Of a DNA stretch of 64,000 nt, positions 44,749-57,015 are shown piece by piece (the stretch's first letter is position 1; the number at the start of each line of letters is the position of its first letter). Where the stretch lies: positions 682,001-746,000 of the forward strand of contig JAAROD010000095.1 in the NCBI GenBank assembly GCA_012274445.1. Reading direction: 5' to 3'. The notes below the pieces were generated by a model. That model was given only the letters and a program-made list of their open reading frames with translations. It was not told the origin of the DNA and did not search any database. The DNA comes from Sclerotiophoma versabilis. Lineage: Eukaryota; Ascomycota; Dothideomycetes; Pleosporales; Didymellaceae. A program made the translations under genes and the position numbers.

Positions 44749-47700
44749 TAACACTGCACGCTGGACACTGGGTGGACTTGTTTCTTTCTGTTGAGATACG
44801 GTTACGCCGTCGACGTAGCTTGTTCGGATCTGCAAGTGGACTTAGCAAGCATCGGAGTGTAACAAACGGTGAACGTTCACTGCAATCGATCGCACCCGAG
44901 ACGAACGAATGTGTCAGCCTCCAAGATCTTGCTCTCCCTGGCTTTTAAGATAATTTCCCCTTGTGTTCTGAAACACGATAAGCCATGGTTAGCTGTGTCT
45001 GCACACCTACTCGAATGACTGCAATCATCCGCTAAGATGCAACACCGATCTTTCGGGCACGAAGGAGCTCGAAAGTTTTACGACTGAGGATGCTTCTTCT
45101 GTGGAGCTTACACTCAAGCCTCAGTCACTAATAGCTAGCACTACGCTACCAACTTTGCTAGTCATGTGTCAGTTCTTTCGTGTCTTTCTGTGCGCTTCTC
45201 GTTCTTTCCATTATTTCACTCTCTCTTTGCTGTTCTTGCTAAAGCGCTTTCCACCATTCTTGTTCCCGGATTGGCTGCTGTGTTGTCCCCGTAACAGCTT
45301 TCTCCATATGCTTTCCCCCATAAAGCCTTATTCACAGCGCTAGACGATTATTAAACCTACTGCCAATCTGTCAGAGCCAATTACAAACGCCACTGTTCTG
45401 TCAACCAAAGTTTACGCTTTGTGTGTTCTCGGTGCCTTTTTCAGTCTGGGATGCTCTTGTTTCGCAGTAGCGGTCGCTGCACTTCTAGATTCGTGGCTAT
45501 GCCACCAAGAAACGACAAGGGTCTTAAGTACAAAGCGGAGAAGGAAGCAAATGGTAGATACATTGCCCTGAGATAGCAACTAAACGATTGGGGGGTTTCA
45601 GGAGGCTTTCTTCCCAGAACGTACACCGAACAGCCCGAGACACCCTCCTGTGAAGGTTCTCATAGCGTCCAAAGTTTGTCGTCTTTACGACTAAAACGCT
45701 GCGAAGTTGTTTCAATTCACAAGATCATTACCGCCATTAGACCTTGCACCAAGCGGTTTGTTTGTTTCGGCCTAGGCGAAGGCAATAGTGAGGATGGCCT
45801 TCATGGAATAACGCTTCTTCCATGGTTAGTAAACTCGCTCTTCCAATAGAGATGAATGTCGCGAAGACAAGAGAAAAAGAAGATACGGTGAAGAGACGGT
45901 TGAGAACCTTTCCAGATTTAGCTTGCTGATAACACTTACGTCGCGAATACAGTTGGATAAGAGCAAGTCCTCCTTAAACTTATCGAACCAAGGAAAATGA
46001 GAGGACATCTCGACGATTCTAAAGCAAAATCAATGCATGAGCTGCATTTAGGCTGGTTTAGTATCGAGTTCCCAATTCCTTCTGACTTGGCTCCCATTTT
46101 GTTCTCGCTCAACCAATCTCGCCCATGTGATCTAGAACTTGCTGTTTACAATGAGGACTGACTGGCACCATTCTCGTCAATCCTGCAGCGCAGACTTTTA
46201 TCTTTCGACCCCAGCCTCGCTCTTGCTGCTTTGGTCCGCTGTCAGCGAACATTTCCAAAGTAGAGACCACGCCACAGCTTGCATCATCATCGATTGCCTT
46301 AATATCTGCATCGACAACACCGGCACTGACACGAGCATGACCATCGCCTACTTCAGTATTGTTTCGAGTGGCGACAGCGATACGCACATGTGGCGTCAAC
46401 ATGACTGGGTATTGAGTTTGTCTTGAAGGCTGACTTGCGCGCAATGGTTTGCCTTCGTGTTACAGCGTCGAAGGTCGTTGGCGACGCGCCTGCTTAGTGT
46501 CAGCTCTCCAGGTCCATGCAAAAGGAGGTAAGGGCAACATATACGGAGGGTCGAGTACGTGGTGGGACGCCTCTGATAGAGAATCAATATGCCTATGCCG
46601 CAGTCGTACTGTGAGAGGAGCGAGTGGAACTGTAGTAACCATAAAGCACTGGTAAAGATCAGAGGTACAGCCACTCACCGCTCTAGCAACCTCGGTGACT
46701 GACCTGTTGACCGAGTGCGCAGCTGAGCGTAAATCGAAAGCCAATAGCCTTGCTGTCTATACGGCCGGTGTGCAGACTAATTTGTTAAACAATCCAGATT
46801 CCGGCTCCAAACAGCATCTTTGCATTGCAGCGAGGGATTTGGTTAGTAGGGGTCATTGAGTATCCTTACCGATGTGCTTCTTAACCCAGGCGAAGCCTAG
46901 AGGACGAGTACGGCAAGCGCACTGCCCCGCCTCTCATCTTGAAATCGACACCTTCACTCACAGAAGACAACAGGCCCACAATTCTGCAGTCATAACCGCA
47001 TGACAACGGGACGGACAATGAACAACGAGAAGACGTTTGAAGCTCCTGCAGGCAGTGGGGAATATAGAGATCATACCCATGAAAGGGGTCTCAGGCCGAA
47101 GTCAGCAACATATTGATGACTCGCTACCTGAAGACAATCTGCCCCAGGACTCAGACCTTGCAAATAGCTTCAGAAGACCTGGCGGAAGACACGTGCCTGT
47201 TAGAAGGATTTGGAACGTTTAGTTTCCTGCGTTAGATGGCCACTTCTGATGCCGGCACTACAACCTTCGTGTAGCGCTGTGCGAAGTCCACAAGTTCAGT
47301 GTTCAATAAAATCTCCCGTGTATACGCAAGAAATTGTCTGGAGGGCCCAGATGTGATTGTGTGGTCCAATGCAACGACTTTTCAGAGACCAGGAGAAACT
47401 ACACTTGCTGGTATGCGGCCCCTGTTCACATGTGGTGTGGTGTGGAAACGAGGTTAGCTGAATGGTTGCTTCCATCGGTATAACGGGTGCAAATGTCATG
47501 CTTCGAGTCTCGCCTCTGACACGCTTCCTGTTACGATAAGGTCGCGTCGCTTCTTGCCTGTGCGGAGAGGAGCTCGATTGCTTTTTCGATAAGATATAAG
47601 AATTGCTCCTGCGCTTCTGTGATGTTGTGCTCTTCACGGTCAGGACATAGCCCATGTCGACGTTGATACCATTGCTCAGAAATGAGCGTTACTACATCAA

Positions 47701-49830
47701 TCAGGGTTGTTCGGTGAAGTAGAGTTCAGTAAAACGGAGCCTGCGTATCTTGAGCTTCAGCGACGTCATTGCGAAGACGTGATGTTTGTGTTACCAGCTT
47801 CTGATAACTGTTGTTTTGGTGGGGCGGTAGAACTCCGGAGAACGCGACCGCCGTGAGCAGTCAGTGCCACGTCACATGACACTAGCGCGCCAAGCTGCTG
47901 CCTGTGCGCAGCGCAAGTATTTATTCACGCCCTCCCCCATCGAAAGACGGTATCCAAGTGTAAGTTGCTTCCCCTACCCCTATCGTTCGACAACTCTGTC
48001 ATTCGATTCACTCACAAGAACCGTGCTAACAATACTTAGGCTAGGGCTTTACGCTTACCAGTGAAGATTCGTCTGAGGTAGCGTTTTTGCTAGTTGAAAA
48101 CTACAACTATGACCGCTCCAGTTGGTCTTCGGATCGGCTGGGAATTTTTGTATCCCATCTACTGCTGTCAGTTCCTTTTTCATTGATTTCCAGTGGCTTG
48201 CCACGAGATCGAGGAAGAATAAACCTTCGACTGTCGTTGTTGCTATTATCGTTGACGTCGTCAGTTGGAACGAACTACCGCCAGTATCGCGACTGCAACT
48301 CGATGGCCGTGCACCTGCAGTTACATCGCCGCGAACAACCTCGACGACATCGATGCAGGACACCATGCGCCGGCGCCGCTACTCATTCTCTGGCCTCACT
48401 CGCGTTCTGTGACTCGCTACATATCCCATATTATTAGCTGCGCCTACTTGAACAACAGCAAACAACACCGGAAGGCACGCGCGCAGACTCGATAGAACCG
48501 ACAGCATCCCGCGATGACACATGCCATACGTTTGTGTGTGACAAGCTCTCTTACGCTTTAAGAGAATACGGGTGGGTGTAGGATCGAGGACAATGACATG
48601 GCAGACGGGAGGAGTATGTCCCCTTAGCAGACGCCAGAAGTCACGCTGACATACCTGATCCAGTCCCATCAACTTGTTGAAATCGCTGAACCCCCGCGAC
48701 GCCCTGCTAGGCTCACTAAGCACCAAAGACTCGATGACAACACCATTTAATCGCGCGAGACTTGGCAAGAGGAACTATCTGCATACAAACGCGTTCCAAG
48801 ATCTGTCAAGCTTGCCAATGTCAACAGAACCCTTTGCTGCCCGCAGCGCATGGTGGAAGATACTCTTGGACGATAGGCAAAGGCGGTCAATAGCGCTACA
48901 TATAAGAGTGGCAAAGGGTTTAATACAATGTGCAGTCAGCAATCAATGCTGGGCGGAAGGATCAATCTCTGTCCAGGACATGGCTCCTTTGCCATGTTGA
49001 TCGGAGCTTAAGGAAGAAGGGCTGCATATGATCCAGAGGCGTGCTCGGCATGACCAGATGTTGTAGCGTGCGAACAGCTCAATTGCATCGTCCTCGCATG
49101 ATTTTGAAGGTGGGATGGCATTTAGATTCACGCCTACCACGGCTTTGCAGCCGGTTATCAAGCTTTCTGTCCCTTAACCCCAGGCAACAATAGCACCCGA
49201 TACGCACACGGCATACGAACAAACCCCTCCGAGCTGCGCGGCATTGATACGGTAGTGAGCGGTAGTCTCAGCTCCGGCTTGGGTTTTAATTGTCGAACTT
49301 CAAGCTCGTGGGAGAGATCATCATAGTCGTACGATATGGGAGCTATTGGCCCAGGCCCACACCAAACCTCGTTTCTAAAGATCGCTAAGGGCCGGGCCTG
49401 TTCGCTACAGTGTCCCATTGGCTTCTCACGTTTCCGTTCTGTGTGAGCGGACTTGTGGCTCCGGGCCTCCCTCGGTTATAAACGATTGTTATGCACGTGT
49501 ATCATGGAACACAGGGCTCGAGCAGTTGCAAGAGCTCAAATACAGAGCAATCCTAAACTGGACCATGCGAACCTACCAGGCCACTGGAACAAATCTTATT
49601 ACACTAGGATATCGTATACTACGACTTCACGACACGGCAGAACGATGTCTACAATGCTGATCAGAGGTCGCTCAATGTAGACAATTTAAGGCACTTGCAA
49701 AGGCGCAATCCTGCTGCATTCCTCAGCTCCCCACCAGTGAGACCGACCTTGCCTCGAATGCACCAGATCACATGGCACGATAGACATACATACTGAAAGT
49801 AGTGAGCTTAGTGGGGCCGATACGTTGGGC

Positions 49831-49861
49831 ACCCATTTCCCGCCATTTCCCGCCATTTCCC
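49831..49861. repeat. Three tandem copies of CCATTTCCCG (10 bp)
   Basis: The unit recurs without spacing. Each junction contains TTTCCCGCC, an E2F-like box, so it might be a regulatory cluster, although no gene starts nearby. Confidence 0.7.
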
Positions 49862-51019
49862 AATACTACCAGACGCTGCTGCAGTCACAAAAGAAGGAAA
49901 CGCCAGATTCGGACCTTTACCATCAATGTCAATTGCGCAATTTTCCCTAAAGGCTACCGCGCTTCGTTCGTGGTGATCGTTCGACAGAAAGTCTGCCTTG
50001 GCTTCTGTCGTGCTTCTACCGTATCCATGTGGCGTAATCAAAGGTTCTAGCTTGTCAGAACATGCGAGGAATACTGTCAGAGCAAGCGTTGACCGAAGGT
50101 TTGCTTCGAAGATCGGTACGAGCCTTTCGTATATAATGGAGCCGGCCTCCTCAGACTTCTACTGGCAGTGTCAAGACCGATTAAAGTAGCTGCAGGTTAC
50201 CCGAAACCTCAGGGTTCTGACACGCGGTTAGCGTGAGGACTATTGTCTGTAGCTCAACGTGCAAACCATCGCAAACATGTAGTTGCAAGATTTCGCCGCT
50301 GTCATATGATGCATCCAGTTCATATGCAGTCACTGCAAGGGCACCCTGCTGCCTGCGAGCCTGCAGGGGACTCGGAAGGAACCAAAGGCAAAAATATGGG
50401 GTTGAAGCCGGCAGCCTAAGGTAGCGTTTCAGACGTGTGCGATATGTCTGATGCCCGCTTTTAGACCAGGCTTTGGGCACGGTCCATCCTCGGCTTGATC
50501 TGCGTCATGGACACCGGCCTAGTCACGCTCCCGCACGAACTGCTCACCACCACCGTTTGATCACCCTCTAGGTTACCATTACACTGAATGCCTCAGCTTA
50601 CGATTGTTGAATAATAAAAGATGGCATCGGAGGACATTGGCGTCATAATCACGACAACGCAACCGCAAGAGACGGCACCGATGCGCGGCTACGCACAACC
50701 TTTCACTGTTCCCTGTCACAAGCTGCACCTAGGCTTGTGACATGCAACGCTACAGTCTTGAATCATGCCTCAGCCAAGTTCAGGGTCAAAAGACTAGCCT
50801 TACAGAGCCGCCGCAGTGGCTGCCACGAGTATTCCGCTAGGGCTATAGTTGCGACATTATACCCCCTCGGTACCTGCCGCTACTAGCAGCTCATTGCCGT
50901 TTTAGGGTTCCTTCCAATCATGGTCATGAAGCGATATGGGCCCTTCCCTGTTCCTGCACGTAATCTGCGACTATTGTCACGCACATGATGGTAGTCGCTG
51001 CAGGAACGCAGTCTAGTTT

Positions 51020-51062
51020 GGAGGTGCTCGAACGCTCGAGCCCTCGAGCGTTCGACACCTCC
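51020..51062. repeat. 43-bp near-perfect inverted repeat (hairpin)
   Basis: The left arm 51020-51040 and right arm 51043-51062 pair across a two-base loop. There are 13 perfect pairs (CTCGAGCGTTCGA), a one-base bulge, then seven more (CACCTCC). It lies 365 bases upstream of the receptor gene. Confidence 0.85.
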
Positions 51063-51426
51063 ACGTTCCAATTCGGGATAGACTATCTGGAACCCACATG
51101 TATCTGCAAGCTAACTCTCAGGGCACTGTGATTTCACCAATAGAGGTAGTATCGAGTCCATGATTCGTGCGTCAGGAGTGCATCTACGTTGTCACTCCGA
51201 CAGCCAAATATCGCCCGTCGTTCCCCTCCCAGGCTTGTCCTAGCCCGCCATCTATCTGAACTCGCCCTGCGTCTACACTCCCCTCACTTTAGGCCCCCTT
51301 TAAACGGCCTCCAAAGTACTAACATGTATTGAGAAGAATTGACATGCTGGAGGCTCACTGTACCTTTCTTCCCAGTCATTTCCAACACATCGAGTGTGCG
51401 ATCACTCAATCCGAACCCCAACCGCA

Positions 51427-53148
51427 ATGCTCGACAATGCTTCGCCCGCTGGCATCCGGGTGAACACGATCGTTCTTGCGTTCACACTACTTGCTGGGAC
51501 AGTAGTTTTTCTGCGACTATTCACCAGGTTGGTATTGACGAAGGGAGCTGGGTTCGAGGATGTCTGCATTGCTACTGCCATGGTACGTTACTGCTCAAGA
51601 GCCTTCTCCACTCAATGCTGACCTCTGAAGGCGTTATCGATTGGCCTTGCTGTAGTGACTTCCGAGGAGGTCATGCACGGCCTCGGGAAGCATACATACG
51701 ACCTCTCTGCCGAAGATGTCACTTTTGCTCTAAAGGTAAGCATGACTCTTATCAGGGCTCTGAATCCCACAAGAGCTAGGATGCTTATCACAACTACAAG
51801 TGCCTGTCAAGATGGTACGACTTTTGCAAGTGGGATTTTATCTGGCGACGGGCACAGCAACAAGAGCGGAAAAGACAATGATGGGTTCTGAACATGAACT
51901 AACTTGAATTGCAGATGTTTTGGGCCAGCCTCTGGATTTACAACCTTGCACTCACTATGACCAAAGTATCGATACTCGTTCAATACATCCGAATCTTTCC
52001 ACCGCGCCACTTTCGCTGCGCATGCTATGCTGTACTGTGCATAGTAGTTGCATGTGGCGCCTGGGGCACCTTTGGTAATGTCTTTCTGTGCTACCCCATC
52101 AATTTCTTCTGGGACAAATCTGTCAAAGACGGGCGCTGCATGAACGACTATATAATATGGTTCACTACAGCCGGTCTCAACATCGGGCAAGATGTGATCA
52201 TCCTATTTCTCCCCATCCGAGTCATTCGGAGTTTGAAAATCAGCAGAAGCCAGAAGAAGGGACTGATCACCATGTTCGCGCTTGGTGCTAGGTATGCTCA
52301 GCCTCTCGATTTAGATAATCAGCACAAAAGGCTCACACAAGTTCAGTGTTACTGTGGTCTCCACTGTACGATTGTACTCTCTAGATGACCTCGCAAACTC
52401 CGACGATCAGACGTTCGACAACGCCGACCAAGCCACACTCTCCTCGGTCGAAGTCAACGTAGGCATTATCTGCGCCTGCCTCCCAGCAATGCGCCCACTC
52501 TTCGCTGTGATGATGCCCAAGTACTTCTCCTCAGCACCTGCCTACGTCACCATCCCTGCCAACGACATCGAGCGTTCCAAGGACATCCGTGCTGGATCTG
52601 TCAGCACGCGAGTGGACACACCAACCCGGTCAATTCGACCCAGCTACTCTCGTACCGGCAGTAGCCAACTCTCTATCGATACTCGCCCACACAAATCCGG
52701 TCAGGCCAGCCAACGCTCCCACTCTCGTAGCGCAAGCACCACGCACTCCCGCAGTGGGAGCAACCTTTCCATCGCTATCCCCGTGCACTCCACCGCCGGC
52801 CCATTTCAAGGCAAAGCCCTGAATCCGCTGCGCATGTCGCCCGTCACGCCCTTTGCACCACCACTCTCTCTGCGCCTCAGTCGCCTATCAGAAGACGATA
52901 CCGCGACGCTGGCGCCTGGCGCATACAGTCGGCGGCCGAGCGAGACGAGTATCAATCTGACACGACTGCCGACGAGCAAAAGGCCGGCCAGGACGCCGGT
53001 CAGCACGAAGCCATTGCCGTTGACGCCGTTTCCAGTGGGCAACGGGGATTGGACACAGCGGCTTACTGCGATACCGAGACCAATGGAGACGAACATAGTA
53101 GACGGTGCGCCAAAGCTGACGGAGTCACGAGCGCCAGACGAAGCATGA
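51427..53148 (+). CDS. Rhodopsin/PTH11-type seven-helix membrane protein
   Basis: Four exons, 51427-51582, 51631-51735, 51915-52291 and 52347-53148, give 479 residues in phase. Family landmarks are RVNTIVLAFTLLAGTVVFLRLFTR in helix 1, GKHTYDL, FWASLWIYNLALTMTKVSIL, CYPINFFWD, CMNDYIIWFTTAGLNIGQDV and the helix 7 segment SSVEVNVGIICACLPAMRPL. This is the fungal rhodopsin-like family (also SAT4/PTH11-type), which lies in the plasma membrane. Some members sense host or surface cues. There is no N-terminal CFEM domain and no signal peptide. The cytosolic tail is long (about 200 residues) and Ser/Thr/Arg-rich with many SxxS and TP sites. The second intron, 179 bp, is long for this window. Confidence 0.85.
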
Positions 53149-53714
53149 CTATTGAGTATCTACTCAAAGTACGGGTATGTGAGGTCGAATAAGTCGGCCA
53201 GGTCGTCGTGCTGAGCTGGGTTGAAGCGCACACAAGCGACGTGGCATGAAGTAGTATGCACCCAAGGACCAAACTACGTCGACACAGCCCAGGCTATGAT
53301 CTCCGCCGGCACTTGCCACTCAACCACTTTTTATCCTCCCTCACATCACCACTAAGACGGACTAAACAGGGCACACATACACAGGAGCAACGACGATACC
53401 ACAGATCTGATGTTATACCTTTCTTTGCTGGCATTGGGCGGCGTCTTTGCACACTATTGTACAACACGAAGCATAATTCTGGGGATTTATTTTCCTTCGG
53501 CGTTAATGACGAAGACGTTATGTCGGTAATGCAACATAGTCACGAAGGCGCAGTAATGATCATAATGTCTTTTAATCAGATGCACAGACACCATGATGCA
53601 GAATGGGAATCGATAGAAAATGACATTAAAGCATGCAGCTGTCCCAAGACCGATATGTACACTACAGGTGCTCCGAAACGCCATACCGTACGAGAACGCT
53701 AGCAGAGAAGACAC
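53149..53714. other. Intergenic between converging receptor and VTI1 genes
   Basis: No supported gene. Frames seen are short and without motifs. Confidence 0.5.
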
Positions 53715-54581
53715 TCATCTGAACTTGCTCCAGATGACAGCAATGATAAGCAAGACCAGCACAGTGATGATTGCAATCGTGATGATGCGGTTCGTGGCCA
53801 TCCTGCACCCAGTTAGCAAGCGCACCCCAAGAGTCAAATAGGCATCCATCTAGCACGGCGCATCAACATGCGTCCTTAGCGGTAGGACAGGGGCTTTGCT
53901 TACCGTCTCGCCATGCCCCGCAGCGTCTTGATGCTCCTATCCGTGTAGCTCTCAGACTCCAGCAGCCTCTCCCTAGTGTGTTCAATCGTCTCTCTCTGGC
54001 GATGCAGATCACTCAGGGTCCCCGCGCCAATCTGCTCCGTCTCCAGCGCTATCCTCTGGCTCTCTCGCAGGCGGTTCGAGCTCCGGTTCAGGCGGTCGGT
54101 GCCAGAGAGCAGCTGCTGGCGCTGCTCGAGCTGGGCATCGCCCTGCTCTGGGTCGTCGGTGTAGCGGCCCCCGAACAGCTTGGCTTTATCGTTGGTGTAC
54201 TGCTGCAGCTTGCGCTTGGCGGCGTCGAGGTCGGATTCGAAGTTGCGGAACTTGGCGTTGTATTTACTCTTGAGGTTGACGGGGATGTTGGCCTTCTCGA
54301 GCCGCATCTGGCCCATCTGCGCAGTGTCGGTGTTAGCGGCCGGTCTGTACGTGTTGCGCAGGCGGCGCGCTGCAACTGGTGGCGCATAGGCGACAACGTA
54401 CCAGCTCGTCGGCCTCTTCCAGCGCTCGCTCTGCTCTGCTAATTGCTGCTTTGCGCGGCTCGCCCGTGCTTTCTTTGATCTGCTCGATCTGCTGCGACAG
54501 GTCGGCTTGCACGAGCTTCAGCTCGGCTTCGTACCCGCCGAAGCGCTCGGTGCCGGCTTCTGCGTCGATGAGGTTGGACAT
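53715..54581 (-). CDS. VTI1: Qb-SNARE Vti1
   Basis: Three exons, 54581-54402, 54316-53904 and 53802-53715, encode 226 residues. The N-terminal Habc domain covers roughly residues 1-95 (AELKLVQADLSQQIEQIKES and PVNLKSKYNAKFRNFE). The SNARE motif follows (ALETEQIGAGTLSDLHRQRE then HTRERLLESESYTDRSIKTL), with a glutamine in the central region. The last exon supplies the membrane anchor (IITIAIITVLVLLIIAVIW) and a short lumenal SKFR tail. Known role: SNARE in Golgi, endosome and vacuole fusion reactions. Introns have GTACGT and GTAAGC donors. Confidence 0.95.
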
Positions 54582-55386
54582 GGTTGCGGTGTCGACGAGA
54601 CTCGGTCGGTTGTATGGGTTGTGTCGTGGAGGCTCGAGCGTGGGTATGTGGGGGAGACGGTGTTGATGTCGCTGTTGACTTGCCAGGTCGTAGCGACGAG
54701 CATTACGCATTGCCAAGGCTAGGATGTCCCTGCCGGATCACGTGGAGAGCCTTTGCCTTTACACCTTGCTATTCCTATCTAATATTGCTGCCTTGATCCC
54801 TTGATCTTAATTCGCTCGGCGTCTCCAACCAACATGGCCATTCTACTGCCATTGCGCGCCCTTGTTCTCGGGCGACTTGCTGTCGGCCCCCTCAACTTCA
54901 GTCCGTCACTTTGAGACTGGGACCACGACAGTCTGTTTCAGAACTACTTTCCGCTTATAGCAACAGCTTGCATGCTATGCCACGGCGTATATGTCAACAA
55001 CCCAATCTGCCAACCTTGCCCGCTCAAGAACGCCTATTCGGCAATCTGCAACCTAGCGTACAACCGCAAGTGGACCTACAAACGATGAACATTCCTGCAG
55101 CCCTCCGCGGAACTGCGCTTCTAGGCAAATTGCTGTTTCGCAATCGTCCAAGAAACAAACGTCTCGCAAGCACGCTTTACTGACATTGCCAAACGTATTG
55201 AATTCGGCCTTGTACTAGCTGAAACCGAGTTCGCTTGCGAGTCGATGACATCAGCACTTTCGTTCCTCCCAGCCATGTGCTTTCCGTTACATTTGCTGGC
55301 TTTTTGCTATTTTCCCGGACGCACACTTTAGTGCGCTTGTACAATCGCCACTCGAGGCTTGGAGTGTTTGAAAGGCTTTGGAAGCA
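54582..55386. other. Divergent region VTI1 / flavin oxidase, with possible small ORF
   Basis: It is the shared promoter space. On the plus strand an ATG at 54834 (MAILLPLRALVLGRLAVGPL) meets an in-frame TGA at 54912-54914. The same frame then continues as a cysteine-rich stretch (FPLIATACMLCHGVYVNNPI, then CQPCPLKNAYSAICNLAYN) to a stop at 55086. A short splice 54864-54901 would instead lead into another open frame ending at 55183. I cannot decide which, if either, is a gene. Confidence 0.3.
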
Positions 55387-56954
55387 ATGGAAAGAAAACG
55401 CATAGCCATTGTCGGTAGCGGTGTCTCCGGCATCAGCGCACTGTGGACGCTCCGCAATGCAGGTCACGAAGTCCACCTCTTCGAGGCAGCAGATCGATTG
55501 GGCGGCCACACCAACACGGTGACCTGGAGACACAATCAATCTGAGACCCCCGTCGATACCGGCTTCATTGTTCTCAACACGGCGACTTACCGTACGTTTG
55601 CATAGATCCTACCTGCCGGTGATTGGTCACTAATCTTGTTGCAGCAAACTTCATCCAATTTCTGAAGGCCGTCAATGTCAAGATAGATACATCAGAGATG
55701 ACCTTCGGTATCTCACGAGATGCAGGCGCGTTTGAATGGTCAGGCACCTCGCTGGGTGCGCTTTTCGCACAGTCCTCCAACATCCTCAACCCTTCTTTCT
55801 GGCGCATGATCTTTGACATTGTCCGATTCAACCAGTTTGCTCTGGACCTCCTATCGATACCACCAGGGTCGGTCGCTGCAACCAAAGCGAACCAAGAGAG
55901 TATTGGCCAGTATCTGGAAAGGCATGGCTACTCAGACGCGTTTCGAGACGATTATCTGATTCCCATGACGGCATGCGTTTGGAGCACTGGAGCCGATAAG
56001 TGTGCGTTGGAGTTCCCAGCTCTGACACTCATAAGATTCATGTGGAATCACCACTTACTGACCACAGTAAGCGAGCGACCGCCATGGTTGACAGTGCATC
56101 GCGGAGCGAAGAATTACATCGATGCTGTTATGAAAGAATGTAAAGACGTGCACGTGCACCTAAGCACACCAGTGACATCCCTACAACGAAAAGACGGCCG
56201 CGTTCGGGTCACTCTTGACAGTAAATCCGCCCGCACGGAAGAAACATTCGACACCGTGATCCTTGCCTGCCACGGCGACCAAGCACGCACCATCCTCGGT
56301 TCATCCGCCACACTCGAGGAGAGCGACATCCTCAACGCCTTCGAAACAACGCCTAACACCGCATACTTACACTCCGACCTCAGCCTAATGCCCAAACGCC
56401 GCGCTGCTTGGTCGGCTTGGAACTACCTAACCACCTCCTCCCCCACTCCCTCGTCCACCAATCCCTCTGGAGCTCTTCAGACAGTCAGCTTGACGTACAA
56501 CATGAACATCTTACAACATATCCCCGTCGACAAGTTTGACAACGTACTTGTTACGCTCAATCCGGAGAGACGCCCAGATCCCGCTTTGACGCAGGCACAA
56601 TTCGAGTACCGCCATCCTCTGTACAACAGCAAAATGGTTGCCGCGCAGGAAGAGTTGCATCGCATTCAAGGCAGGAATGGCGTGTGGTTTGCGGGCGCGT
56701 GGACGGGATATGGATTCCACGAAGATGGATTTAGTAGTGGGATGAGGGTGGGATTGCAATTAGGTGGCAGTGTACCGTGGGAGGTTCAGGATGCAAAGTT
56801 CAGCCGGGGGTTGAAGCCGTCACTGGACTGGAAGGACTGGGTTGTCAGGTCTGTGGTCATCGTTGTACAGTTATGGATCACAGTGTTGGAACGTATGATA
56901 GGCATCAAAAGGCAAAGTACAGGCACAGTCAACGGCAAGGTCAAAGCCACATAG
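55387..56954 (+). CDS. FAD-dependent amine oxidase-like protein
   Basis: Two exons, 55387-55591 and 55645-56954, give 504 residues. The intron (GTACGT to TTGCAG) rebuilds NTATYPNFIQFLKAV. The start follows the dinucleotide-binding fold, IAIVGSGVSGISALWTLRNA, and its end HLFEAADRLGGHTNTV, both textbook FAD motifs. The C-terminal FAD contact is WFAGAWTGYGFHEDGFSSGM. It matches the NAD/FAD-binding amine-oxidase-like family (COG2907), often found beside cyclopropane fatty-acid synthases in other organisms, though none is here. The substrate is not predictable. One hydrophobic helix near the C-terminus (VVRSVVIVVQLWITVL) suggests membrane attachment. Confidence 0.88.
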
Positions 56955-57015
56955 AATTAGAACCGCTACGCCGCGAATCTACCGCGTCTCTCCACTCACA
57001 CATCTCCCCTCCTAC

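Larger units (their letters stand above)
40670..51426. other. Gene-poor region, about 10.8 kb
   Basis: I cannot support a complete gene here. Open frames are short, mixed in composition and mostly lack introns in phase. Base composition is near that of the rest, so it is not AT-rich RIP-type sequence, and no transposase or reverse transcriptase motif is seen. Possible relics are a protein-like stretch near 42860-43000 (LGYNLWYPENHSCLMEY), a minus-strand exon-like piece at about 45955-46018 between an acceptor and GTAAGT (MSSHFPWFDKFKEDLLLSN), and a strong intron signature at 47960-48039. It also contains an 8-bp tandem repeat (44721-44748), three CCATTTCCCG copies (about 49831-49861) and a 43-bp hairpin (51020-51062). 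Confidence 0.5.

Noticed and set aside
44364..44948. Plus-strand frame of 194 codons crossing the TCAGCCAG repeat
   Set aside because: Low-complexity segments and no motif; probably chance.
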